Positions 35,809 to 44,275 of a stretch of 64,000 nt of DNA are shown piece by piece (position 1 is the first letter of the stretch; every line of letters starts with the position of its first letter). Made by a program: the position numbers and the translations under genes. The notes beneath the pieces are model-generated. The model did no database searches, was not told the origin of the DNA, and was given only the letters and a program-made list of their open reading frames with translations. Origin of the DNA: Bog-756 sp963753905 (GTDB taxonomy: Bacteria; Actinomycetota; Acidimicrobiia; Acidimicrobiales; RAAP-2); the NCBI GenBank assembly GCA_963753905.1, contig CAVWDZ010000002.1:434001-498000 (forward strand). The letters are read 5' to 3'.

Positions 35809-35931
35809 GGTGCCGAGGGCGTGCTCGGCGCTTGGTAGGTCCCACTGGATGAGGTAGGCGGTCCGCAGCAGCTCGCCACCCACTTCGGCGACGAACTGCT
35901 CGAACTCGTCTCTGCTGCGACCACCGTCCAT
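35794..35931 (-). pseudogene. SigE-family ECF sigma factor N-terminal fragment
   Basis: 45 residues from ATG 35931, with AAAGGTGG 11 nt upstream. DEFEQFVAEVGGELLRTAYL then IQWDLPSAE follows the start of SigE-type sigma factors (F.eFV...g..LLRtAYLltgD...AED). The frame stops after TLDVP, where the family continues with LVQEA. This is the second broken sigma factor within 1.2 kb. Confidence 0.5.
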
Positions 35932-35949
35932 GGTCAGTCGTGCCACCTT

Positions 35950-36240
35950 TCAGGTCGAGCGTGAGATCGGGACACGCCCATCACCCTTCTCAACCCCCGC
36001 AAGCCCATCGAAGGTTCCCTCAATCACCCAAATTGCCGGACCCAAAGTGGCGGACGGCGGGGTCACAGGCAGCGTCACCCATGCGTGGTGGCCCGCGATC
36101 GGGCCCGGTGGGGTGCCATCCAGAGAAACCTCTGACCAGGCAGGATCGTTCACAGGGGTCCATCGGAGTCGGGATCGCACCACTGAAGACGATGAGATGG
36201 CTATCAGATTCGAGATGGCCCCACCGGAGCGAACCAGCAC
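35950..36240 (-). CDS. Doubtful 96-residue hypothetical protein
   Basis: An open frame on the same strand as, and 18 nt upstream of, the sigma fragment, and divergent from the amidohydrolase. It has no recognisable domain and only moderate third-position GC. WVTLPVTPPSATLGPAIW is its most protein-like part. Listed for completeness; it may be non-coding. Confidence 0.2.
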   Translation of the reverse strand: MLVRSGGAISNLIAISSSSVVRSRLRWTPVNDPAWSEVSLDGTPPGPIAGHHAWVTLPVTPPSATLGPAIWVIEGTFDGLAGVEKGDGRVPISRST

Positions 36241-36302
36241 CAGCGCTAACCTCAGCTCATGGGGCGCCCGTCCCTGGTCTTGAAGCGTGGAGGATGAACG
36301 GC

Positions 36303-37484
36303 ATGACTCTCACCTCGGCAGTGTCTGAGCGACTGGCCGTTGTCGACGCTGACTCCCACCTCACCGATGTCGACGATCTCTGGACGAAGCGGGCGCCGGA
36401 TGCCTACAAGAGTGAGATCCTTCACGTCGAGGAGGTCGAGGGAGAGCGCACCTGGGTGATCGAGGGGATACCTCTCGGCAAGGCCGGCGGCGGAAGCACG
36501 ATCGACAGGGAAGGCGTGAAGCATCCCTTCCAGGAATCGATGCTCGAATGGGATTTCGAACGGTCCCATGTGGCGGCGTGGGACATCGACGCCCGTCTCG
36601 AGGTTCTCGATGACATGGGAATCCAGCACCAGGTCACGTATCCCAACGCTCTGGGGCTAGGGGGTCAGGCACTGGCCGATGTGAAGGACCCCGCACTGCG
36701 CCGCCTGGCAGTGGAGATCTTCAACGACTCGCGGGCCGAGATCCAGGACCGCACGAACAACCGGCTCCTGCCCATGCCGATACTGCCCGCCTGGGACATC
36801 GAGGGGTGTGTGCGCGAAGCGCAGCGGATCGCCGAGATGGGTCTCCGGGGAATCAACATGACCTCGGATCCCCAGGACCTCGGCTCCCCGGACCTGGCCA
36901 ACGCGGCCTGGGACCCCCTGTGGGAGGTCTGCGCCGATCTCGAGCTGCCGATCCACTTCCACATCGGAGCGAGCCTCACGGCAATGAACTTCTTCGGCCA
37001 GTACTTCTGGGAGTCACAGGACGAGTTCGTCAAGCCCGCCATCGGCGGATCGATGCTCTTCATCGGCAACGCCCGAGTGGTCATCAACACCATCTTTGCG
37101 GGGATTTTCGACCGCTTTCCGAAACTCAAGATGGTTTCGGTTGAGAGCGGGATCGGCTGGGTGCCCTTCATCCTCGAGACGATGGACTGGGAACTCCCGG
37201 AGAACGCTCCCGTGCAGGCGGCCGAGCTCGGGAAGGCGCCTTCGGAGTACTTCAAGTCGAACTGGTACGGCACCATGTGGTTCGAGACCGGCCGCGGGCA
37301 TCTCCAAGAACTGGTCGACAAGGTCGGCGAGGACAACATCATGTTCGAGACCGACTTTCCCCACCCGACCGCTCTCTGGCCCAAGCCGCTCGAGCACGTC
37401 CACGAGGCCATGGCGACGCTTCGGCCCGAGTCGCGGCGCAAGATCCTCTCCGAAAACGGGAAGAAGCTCTACCGTCTGAGCTGA
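36303..37484 (+). CDS. Amidohydrolase-2 (ACMSD/LigW-like) family protein
   Basis: 393 residues from ATG 36303, with GTGGAGGA 8 nt upstream (ATG 36294 also possible). VVDADSHLTDVDDLW carries the first metal motif DxDxH. LPIHFHIGAS supplies a His pair, KLKMVSVESGIGWVPFILE is typical of the family, and NIMFETDFPHPTALWP gives the last catalytic Asp. Members decarboxylate or hydrolyse aromatic or keto acids with a single zinc; the substrate is unknown. Confidence 0.9.
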   Translation: MTLTSAVSERLAVVDADSHLTDVDDLWTKRAPDAYKSEILHVEEVEGERTWVIEGIPLGKAGGGSTIDREGVKHPFQESMLEWDFERSHVAAWDIDARLEVLDDMGIQHQVTYPNALGLGGQALADVKDPALRRLAVEIFNDSRAEIQDRTNNRLLPMPILPAWDIEGCVREAQRIAEMGLRGINMTSDPQDLGSPDLANAAWDPLWEVCADLELPIHFHIGASLTAMNFFGQYFWESQDEFVKPAIGGSMLFIGNARVVINTIFAGIFDRFPKLKMVSVESGIGWVPFILETMDWELPENAPVQAAELGKAPSEYFKSNWYGTMWFETGRGHLQELVDKVGEDNIMFETDFPHPTALWPKPLEHVHEAMATLRPESRRKILSENGKKLYRLS

Positions 37485-37528
37485 AGGCAGGACTCGGACT
37501 CCGGAGCCGATCGACAAGGGAGTGCGGC

Positions 37529-38399
37529 GTGGGCACTCAGGAGGAGCAGGCGGCCCGCCTCGTGTGGCAGTACGGCGAGCCGATCCACGCGGTGGTCTTC
37601 TTCGCTCCGGAGACCCGTGCGGCAACGGACGAGCTCGGCCTCAAGGGCGGCTGGATGAGCTACTTCGGCTGCCGCGCTGCGCCTCTGGGCGCCGTGTCGG
37701 CGGCAGTGGTGACCTCCATCTTCTACGGCTTTCACCCTCAACGGGTCGAGCGCGCGATCCCCGACGCGTGGGCCTACGCAGAGCCGGGACAGCTCATCGA
37801 TGCCCGACTGTCTGCGATGGATGCCGCGCTTCGCGCGGCTGCTCGGAGAAGCGATCGATGGACCCGACGTTCGACGAGCAGCGTCGCTCGCAACAGAGGC
37901 AGTCCATGCAGCTGACTTCTCAGGCCGACCGCTGGGGGCCGCGAACGCCGCTCTTGCCGATCCGAACGTACCCCACCTGCAGCTCTGGCAGGCTCTCGGA
38001 GCGATGCGTGAGCATCGCGGCGACGGCCATGTCTCGTGCCTCGTGGCCAATCAGGTCGACCCGTGCGAATCGCTCGTCATGCAAGCCGCGACCGGGCGCT
38101 CCGATCGGGAGAGCCTTCGTGGCAGCCGCGGGTGGTCCGAAGAAGAGTGGAGAACCGCAGCCATCCGACTTCGTGAGCGGGACTGGCTCGACGACGACGA
38201 GCACCCCACTCGGGCCGGCACCGATGCCCGCGACGCCATCGAAGCCGCGACCGATCGACTGGCTGCACCCCTGGTGGCCGCTCTCGGCGCCCGGGTCATC
38301 GACCTCGTGGAGGCGATGCGTCCGCTCGCCGAACGGATCATGGAGGCTGGCGCGGTGCCGACACTGAACAACATGGGTCTGCCGTGGCCGAGCCGGTAG
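37529..38399 (+). CDS. SCO6745-family protein (frameshifted in this sequence)
   Basis: GTG 37529 (GTQEEQAARLVWQYGEPIHA) starts a family usually about 280-290 residues long. Frame one holds YFGCRAAPLGAVSAAVVTSI and ends its similarity at ARLSAMDAALR near 37834. The rest (LLGEAIDGPDVRRAASLA, then RGWSEEEWRTAAIRLRERDW) is one base off and runs to 38399. Removing one base from CGCGCGG at 37832-37838 restores a full protein of ~289 residues. No enzymatic role is known to me. It starts 44 nt after the amidohydrolase and may be in its operon. Confidence 0.78.
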
Positions 38400-38600
38400 C
38401 TCGGACGAGGCTGCACCAGAGCGTGCCTGCCTGATTCAGCCCGTCAGTGGCGTACGTGGGCTGGATCGGAGTCGGGCAGCAAGCGGTCGTCCAGTCCTGT
38501 CAGCCTCGTCGTCCCCGAGAATCGCCAACGCTCGGGTGGAGGAGCTCTCCGGCACCTCACCGACAGGGTCCGCTTCCACCCCCACCGCTCGGCGACGAGA

Positions 38601-39250
38601 CTAGAACCCAACGCCACCGCCACCTCCTGGACTCGTCGTCGTCGGTGGGACCGTGGTCGGGGGTGCCGTCGCGGGGGGTGCGGTTGCTGCTGGAGCGGTG
38701 GCGGACGTCATGAGCACAAACCACGTCCCAGCGACCCCTTGGCCCTTGTCCTGGCCCGCGGCCGTGTCGCCCTGGTAGTAGTAGACGAGATGGCCGTCGT
38801 AGGTGACCTGGGTCGATCCGTCCGGGCGCATGACCGTTCCAAGCGTTCCCGGAACGCCTGACGTCAGTACCGGCTGACGACCGGCCGGCACCACCAGGGG
38901 CGGCCACACCACTGCGCACTCTCCGGTACAGGTGGTGGCAGTCGGAGAGTCGGTCGTGAAGTAGTAGAGGGTTCGCCATTCGGCCCGGTCAATACCGATC
39001 CGACGCCTGGAAGCGTCGCCGAAGCGAGCTCGAGCGATCTGGTCGGGGCACTCGAGCCGGTCGGAGTGACCCTCGTCGTCGTCGGGCTGCTCTGCGCCGA
39101 CGTGCAGGCGGCGGCCAGCGCTGCGATCGTCGCGAAGGACGCGACCACCAACGTCCGCCGGAGCAACGGTCTCCGGTGAGAACTCGGGGTCTCGTTCCGC
39201 GAACGGGGACGACCCAGAGCCGACGCTTCGCCAGTGTGAAGCCGGGGCAC
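38601..39250 (-). CDS. Lipoprotein with PF03640-type secreted repeats (frameshifted in this sequence)
   Basis: From GTG 39250: a basic start, a hydrophobic stretch TLVVASFATIAALAAACTS with a lipobox ending in Cys, then a Thr/Ser-rich linker. The secreted repeat begins GSVLTGPNGEP and should continue LYYFTTDSPTATTCTGECAV, but that part is one base off. Adding one C in the run near 38968-38973 repairs it. A second repeat, HLVYYYQGDTAAGQDKGQGV then GTWFVL, follows, and a Thr/Pro/Gly tail. Cell-surface protein of unknown function. Confidence 0.75.
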
Positions 39251-39292
39251 TTGTGCACCGACCAGCCGTAGCTGCTCCGGGGGTGGGTCCGG

Positions 39293-40942
39293 CTAGGGCG
39301 CGCCGGACACTCGCGCGGGTACGGGGTGTTCCCCGGCGCCTTCCGAGCCCGTCCCGCCGTTGTGGGACGCATCGCCGTTCTGGGATGTCTCATCGTCGGG
39401 TGCGGTCGCAACGAACGCCGTCGTCCGCAGTGGGATCTCCTTGATGAGCCAGCTGAGGACCAAGCCCACGATGACGACGGGGACGGCCACCAGGAAGGCC
39501 GTCTCGACCGCGTGGCTGAAGGCGCTGATCACAAAGGTCCGTTGAGCCGGGGGCAGGTGCTCGATCTGCGCGGGATTGGCCGTCAGGTTCGACCCGCTGA
39601 CCAACTTGAGCTCGGCTGCGGTTGCGTGCAGTTTGAGCTGGGAGATCAATCGGTTGGCGAAGACGGCACCGAGCACAGCCACGCCGAAGGCTCCCCCGAT
39701 GGTCCGGAAGAACGTCGAGGTCGCCGTTGCCACCCCCAGCGCCGAGTGCGGCACCGCGTTCTGCACCGCGACGACCAGGACCTGCATGACCAGGCCGATC
39801 CCCAGCCCCGTGATGAACATGAAGACCGACACCTCCCCGTACGGGGTGTGCGGGCCGAGACGGGTGAGCAGGAGGAGGCCCAGGGCCAGGACGCCCGTGC
39901 CGAGGATGGGGAACACCTTGTACCGTCCGGTGCGGGTGACCAGTCGCCCGCTCACGATGAAGGTGAGCAGCATGCCGCCGATCATCGGCAAGAGCTCGAG
40001 ACCCGAGAGGGTGGGCGAGGCCCCGTGCACGATCTGGAGGTACAGCGGCAGGTAGATGATGGCCCCGAACATCGAGAACCCGATGACGAACCCGACCGCG
40101 GAGGTCGCCGTGAAGGTCCGGTTCTTGAAGAGCCAGAGCGGGATGATCGGCTCGGCGGCCTTCGTCTCGACCCAGCAGAAGATACCGAGCGTGACGAGAG
40201 CGATCAGGCCGAGGCCGGTGATCGTCGACGAGCCCCAGGCGTACTCGGAGCCGGCCCAGCTGGTGAGCAGGATGATGCAGGTGACGCCGACGGAGAGGAG
40301 CGCGGTCCCGGCCCAGTCGATCTTGTGACGCACCCGGGACATCGGGATGTGCAGGGCAGTGGCCACCACGAACAGGGCGACGATGCCGAGCGGGACGTTG
40401 ATGTAGAAGATCCAGCGCCAGGTGAGGTGTTCGGTGAACCACCCGCCGAGGAGGGGGCCGGCCACGTTGGTGACACCGAAGACGACTCCGAAATAGCCCA
40501 GGTACCGTCCCCGCTGCCGCGCCGGGACCACATCGCCCATGATGGCCTGGGCCCCGACCATCAGCCCACCGGCACCGATTCCCTGAATGGCCCGGAACCC
40601 GATGAGCTCCGCCATCGTCTGCGAGAGGCCGGAGAGCATGGAGCCGGCCAGGAAGATCACGATCGCCAGCTGGAAGAGCCCCTTGCGACCGTACTGGTCG
40701 CCGAGCTTGCCCCACAGGGGCGTCGAGATGCAGGTGGCGAGGAGGTAGGCCGTGACCACCCAGGACAGGTGGTTCAATCCGTGGAGGTCGCCGGCAATGG
40801 TCGGCAGCGCGGTGGCCACGATGGTCTGGTCGAGGGCTGCCAGCGCCATACCCATCATGAGTGCGCCCAGGATGACCATGATCCTGCGGTGTTCTGCGTC
40901 CGGCAGGGCCTGGTCGACGGATGCGGTCGTGACCTCAGACAC
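39293..40942 (-). CDS. MFS drug exporter, DHA2 (EmrB/QacA) type
   Basis: 549 residues with 14 predicted membrane helices. Motif A is GKLGDQYGRKGLFQ, and motif D1/antiporter motif C regions include ALDQTIVATALPTIAGDL and GVTNVAGPLLGGWFTEHLTW. A ~45-residue polar C-terminus follows. Proton-driven efflux of lipophilic compounds is expected. Its start overlaps the upstream MarR gene by 8 nt, so the pair forms an operon. Confidence 0.92.
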   Translation of the reverse strand: MSEVTTASVDQALPDAEHRRIMVILGALMMGMALAALDQTIVATALPTIAGDLHGLNHLSWVVTAYLLATCISTPLWGKLGDQYGRKGLFQLAIVIFLAGSMLSGLSQTMAELIGFRAIQGIGAGGLMVGAQAIMGDVVPARQRGRYLGYFGVVFGVTNVAGPLLGGWFTEHLTWRWIFYINVPLGIVALFVVATALHIPMSRVRHKIDWAGTALLSVGVTCIILLTSWAGSEYAWGSSTITGLGLIALVTLGIFCWVETKAAEPIIPLWLFKNRTFTATSAVGFVIGFSMFGAIIYLPLYLQIVHGASPTLSGLELLPMIGGMLLTFIVSGRLVTRTGRYKVFPILGTGVLALGLLLLTRLGPHTPYGEVSVFMFITGLGIGLVMQVLVVAVQNAVPHSALGVATATSTFFRTIGGAFGVAVLGAVFANRLISQLKLHATAAELKLVSGSNLTANPAQIEHLPPAQRTFVISAFSHAVETAFLVAVPVVIVGLVLSWLIKEIPLRTTAFVATAPDDETSQNGDASHNGGTGSEGAGEHPVPARVSGAP

Positions 40943-41438
40943 GGGCGTCCCCCAGGTCCTGTTCGAGCCCGCCGGCGAACCGGCCGAGGAGGTCGGCCAA
41001 GGTGGACAGATCGTCGTCGTTCCAACCCTCGAGGAGGTGTTCGAGCCAGGCCCGGCGGGCCTTGCGTACCCGTTCGAGGGTGCGGCGACCGGCCGGAGTG
41101 AGCCGGATCCGCGACGCCCTGCGGTCGTCCGGGTCGGTCTGGCGAACGACCATCCCGTCGCGCTCGAGCTGCTGGACCTTGCGGGTCACGGTCGGGGTGT
41201 CGACCCCGAGCAACTCGGCGAGATCGGTGACCCGGAGCGAGTCGCCCCCTGCCGAGAGCTTGAGCAGCAGGGCGACGCCGGCCTTGTCCAGCCGGACCCC
41301 GGCCAACCGGAGGAGCCGTTCGTGGAGGCGGTGGTTGGTGAGCGACCGGGCGACGATGTGCAACGCCTCCTCGAAGCGGTCGACGTGGCCGGCCGCGGGC
41401 CCGGGCGCGATCCCGGGCACAGTAGTTACTTTCGGCAT
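40935..41438 (-). CDS. MarR-family regulator
   Basis: 167 residues from ATG 41438 (MPKVTTVPGIAPG). The winged HTH spans about 58-120: LRVTDLAELLGVDTPTVTRK, then VQQLERDGMVVRQTDPDDRR with the wing. It overlaps the MFS gene and is divergent from the GH4 gene. By analogy with marR-emrB pairs it probably represses this exporter until a ligand binds. Confidence 0.9.
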   Translation of the reverse strand: MPKVTTVPGIAPGPAAGHVDRFEEALHIVARSLTNHRLHERLLRLAGVRLDKAGVALLLKLSAGGDSLRVTDLAELLGVDTPTVTRKVQQLERDGMVVRQTDPDDRRASRIRLTPAGRRTLERVRKARRAWLEHLLEGWNDDDLSTLADLLGRFAGGLEQDLGDARV

Positions 41439-41577
41439 GCAATTAGTATAGCGGACGACGCGCGGCCGTAAGAACACGCGGCGCCGATTCCAGCGGGCCC
41501 GGACGGCGTACCCCTTGGGTGCCCGCCCGGATCCCCGTTACCATCGGGTAGAGGGGACACCGGCAGGAAGGGGAGTC

Positions 41578-42939
41578 GTGACACCAGCAGGCGGGCCCAA
41601 GATCTGTCTCATCGGGGCGGGGGGGATGTCGTTCGGCCCGGTGATGGTGCTCGACGCCGTCAATGCCCGCCGCCTGCGGGGGGCGACCCTGATGTTGCAC
41701 GACATCAGTGCCGAACGGTTGGAGGTGACCCGGAAGTTCGCCGTCCGGGTCAACGAGCGCAGAGGTTCCCCGATCACCGTCGAGGCCTCCACCGATCCGG
41801 CCGAGGCCATGACCGGTGCGGACTTCTGCCTGACCAGTGCCGAGGTCGGTCGATGGCCGCACTGGATCGAGGACTACGAGATCCCGTGTCGCCATGGAGC
41901 GACGCACATCACCGGTGAGAACGGCGGACCGGGGGCCGTCTTCCACTCGCTGCGTTCGATCCGGACCATCCTCGGCATCTGTGACGACATCCAGCGGCAC
42001 TGTCCGGACGCCTTCCTCGTCAACCTGACCAACCCGCTGAGCAGGGTGGCCCTGGCCATCACGACCGCGACCCCCATCCGCACGGTGAGCCTCTGCCACG
42101 AGTTCGCTGGTGGGGTGGCCCGTCTCGCCCGTCTCCTGCACATCCCCAAGGCACAGATCGCGGCGCAGGCGACCGGGATCAACCACTTCACCTTCTTCAC
42201 CGACATCCGTCGCTCCGACACCGGCGAGGACCTCTACCCCCGCCTCCGCAAGCTCTGGCAACGTCGGTACTTCGACTACCCGCCGTACGTCACCGCCACC
42301 GCCCGTCAGTTGGCCAAGGTGCCGCTGGTCCAGCTGGGGGTCGAGCAGTTCTACGCGCCTCTCGTCTCCTACATGTTCCGGGAGTACGGGCTCCTTCCCT
42401 GCTCGACCGACAGTCACATCGGCGAATACGTTCCATTTGCCCGCGACATCGCAGGGTGGCACCCGGTGCCGGTCCACTTCCATGAGCGGGTCGGTCGACA
42501 GATGGAGCGACTGGTGACCCGCTACGGCAACGGGGACTCCCACCTGCCGATGCACCGCGCCGGGCGTTCGGCCGAAGAGGTCTTCCCCGTCATCGAGGCC
42601 CTCTGGACGGATCGCCCACGGAATCTCAACGCCGTCAACGTCCCGAACCGAGGCAACGTCCCGAATCTGCCCGAGGGTGCCATCGTCGAGGTACCCGCCA
42701 CGGCGGACGCGAAGGGGATCGTCCCGGCTGCGATGCCACCGATCGCCGAGCCGCTCGCCGAGTTCATGCGCGTCCAGATCGAGCTGCAGGACCTGGTGGT
42801 CAAGGCCGCCCTCACCGGTGACCCCGCCCCGGCCTTCGAGGCGCTGCAGCGCGATCCCCTCTCGCCACCCGACGAGGACTCGTGCCGTCGGATGTTCGAA
42901 GAACTGGAGACGGTACAGGCCGGTTCGCTGCCGTTCTGA
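41578..42939 (+). CDS. Glycoside hydrolase family 4 (alpha-glucosidase/galactosidase type)
   Basis: 453 residues from GTG 41578 with SD AAGGGGAG. NAD-binding ICLIGAGGMSFGPVM, then DISAERLEVTRKFAV. The metal ligands of GH4 are present: Cys-His in SLCHEF and the His of GINHFTFF; NPLSRVALA is also typical. GH4 enzymes cleave glycosides by NAD+-dependent oxidation and elimination and need Mn2+ and reduced conditions. No sugar transporter is adjacent. Ends convergent with the alcohol dehydrogenase, 3 nt apart. Confidence 0.9.
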   Translation: MTPAGGPKICLIGAGGMSFGPVMVLDAVNARRLRGATLMLHDISAERLEVTRKFAVRVNERRGSPITVEASTDPAEAMTGADFCLTSAEVGRWPHWIEDYEIPCRHGATHITGENGGPGAVFHSLRSIRTILGICDDIQRHCPDAFLVNLTNPLSRVALAITTATPIRTVSLCHEFAGGVARLARLLHIPKAQIAAQATGINHFTFFTDIRRSDTGEDLYPRLRKLWQRRYFDYPPYVTATARQLAKVPLVQLGVEQFYAPLVSYMFREYGLLPCSTDSHIGEYVPFARDIAGWHPVPVHFHERVGRQMERLVTRYGNGDSHLPMHRAGRSAEEVFPVIEALWTDRPRNLNAVNVPNRGNVPNLPEGAIVEVPATADAKGIVPAAMPPIAEPLAEFMRVQIELQDLVVKAALTGDPAPAFEALQRDPLSPPDEDSCRRMFEELETVQAGSLPF

Positions 42940-42942
42940 GGG

Positions 42943-44169
42943 TCAGCGGAAGTCGAAGGCCACCTTGATCGCACCGGTCGCGCTCTGGTCGGCCAGCACG
43001 GAGAAGGCGTCGCGCCACTGGTCCAGCCGGAAGGTGTGGGTGAGCATGCCCGAGAGGTCGATCCGGCCCTCTGTGATCAGGCGGAGGAAGTGCTCCATCG
43101 CGTGGAGGCGCACCCCGTCGACTTCCTCGATCCCGAAGGCGTTCGACCCCACCCAGGAGATCTCCTTGAAGTAGAGGGGCGACCATTCCCACCGCGCCGG
43201 AGGGTTCACGCCGCTCTTGACCAGGGTGCCGCGTGTCCGCAGGAGGCGCACCGCCACCTCGGAGGTCTCGGTGCTCCCGACCGTGTCGTAGACCACGTCG
43301 ATGGCGCCGGGGTGGGCCATGGGGAGCCCGTAGGGGGTCGGCTGGAGCACACCGCCGGACCACGCAGCCGCCTCTTCGATGACCGTCTCGGGCTCGGCCG
43401 ACACGACCCGGGCTCCGAGGGAGCGGGCAAGCGCTGCCTGAGCAGGGTGCGCCGCGACCACCATCACCTCCACATCGGGGTACAGCGCCCGCAAAATGGC
43501 GGTGGCCGTCGTGCCGAGCGCCCCCGCTCCGTAGACCAGCACACGCCCGCCCGACGGGGGCGGGTGCCTGGTGACCGAGTGGAGCGAAACCGAGAACGGG
43601 TCGGCGAGGACGGCGACCTCGTCGGGCACGGCTTCGGGTACAGCGAACAGCATCGAGTCGTGTGCGGGGAAGTAGTCGGCGAACCCTCCCGGAGCGTCCT
43701 TGCAGGTCCCGGTGTGGATGCCGGGAGCCAGCGCACCCTCCGTGAAGTGCCAGCACATGCTCAAGTCGCCGGCCCTGCACGACGGGCAGACAGGATCGAT
43801 CCCACGGGGTCCGCAGGTCAGCCACGGATTGAGCAGGACCCGCTGGCCGACCTCGAGACCCTCCGCGTCGGTGCCGAGCTCGGTGACTTCCCCCACCACC
43901 TCGTGGCCCATGACCATCGGGAACGAGAAGAGGGTGGCCAGGGCGCTGTCGTTGTAGGCGTCCGTGAAGTCACCGAAGACCTGTTTCGACTCGGACCCGC
44001 AGATGCCGGTCAGTCGGGTCCGGGCCACGACCCAGTCGTCCCTGGGCGGTGTCGGCACCTCGCGGTCCACCAACCGCATCGGCACCTTGGCCAGACCGGC
44101 GAGGAGTCGGTTGGATTTGTCGGTGGGCTCCCATTCCTCCGGCTTCACACCCCACAGCAGTGCCTGCAT
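42943..44169 (-). CDS. Zinc-dependent alcohol dehydrogenase
   Basis: 408 residues from ATG 44169. GroES-like part: LTGICGSESKQVFGDF with the catalytic Cys, FPMVMGHEVVGEV with the His-Glu pair. A structural-zinc lobe is suggested by CPSCRAGDLSMC. The Rossmann motif is VLVYGAGALGTTATAILRAL. It oxidises alcohols or reduces aldehydes with NAD(P). Last gene of a three-gene minus-strand operon with a ThDP enzyme and a FAD oxidase. Confidence 0.9.
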   Translation of the reverse strand: MQALLWGVKPEEWEPTDKSNRLLAGLAKVPMRLVDREVPTPPRDDWVVARTRLTGICGSESKQVFGDFTDAYNDSALATLFSFPMVMGHEVVGEVTELGTDAEGLEVGQRVLLNPWLTCGPRGIDPVCPSCRAGDLSMCWHFTEGALAPGIHTGTCKDAPGGFADYFPAHDSMLFAVPEAVPDEVAVLADPFSVSLHSVTRHPPPSGGRVLVYGAGALGTTATAILRALYPDVEVMVVAAHPAQAALARSLGARVVSAEPETVIEEAAAWSGGVLQPTPYGLPMAHPGAIDVVYDTVGSTETSEVAVRLLRTRGTLVKSGVNPPARWEWSPLYFKEISWVGSNAFGIEEVDGVRLHAMEHFLRLITEGRIDLSGMLTHTFRLDQWRDAFSVLADQSATGAIKVAFDFR

Positions 44170-44275
44170 GTCCGGCCCTTCTCTCTGGTCGTCCGCGCAG
44201 CTCGACTGTGCCGCGCCGCAGCCATTCTGCCCGGAAGCCGGGGTGGCGGCCACCGCCGGTTGACAGCAGCCGGCC

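Larger units (their letters stand above)
35510..36302. other. Gene-poor stretch with gene remnants
   Basis: No intact recognisable gene in 793 nt between the DinB-like gene and the amidohydrolase. It holds a short sigma-factor-like fragment (35794-35931), a 33-residue frame resembling the end of an ABC ATPase (35707-35808) and a doubtful 96-residue frame (35950-36240). No insertion sequence or inverted repeats were seen. Confidence 0.6.

Noticed and set aside
35510..36302. Insertion sequence or transposase remnant
   Set aside because: No DDE motif, terminal inverted repeats or target duplications were seen; only sigma and ABC-like scraps.
39326..41101. 591-residue plus-strand frame across the MFS and MarR genes
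   Set aside because: Antisense shadow of a complete MFS/MarR pair; Asp/Glu/Arg-rich with no domain.
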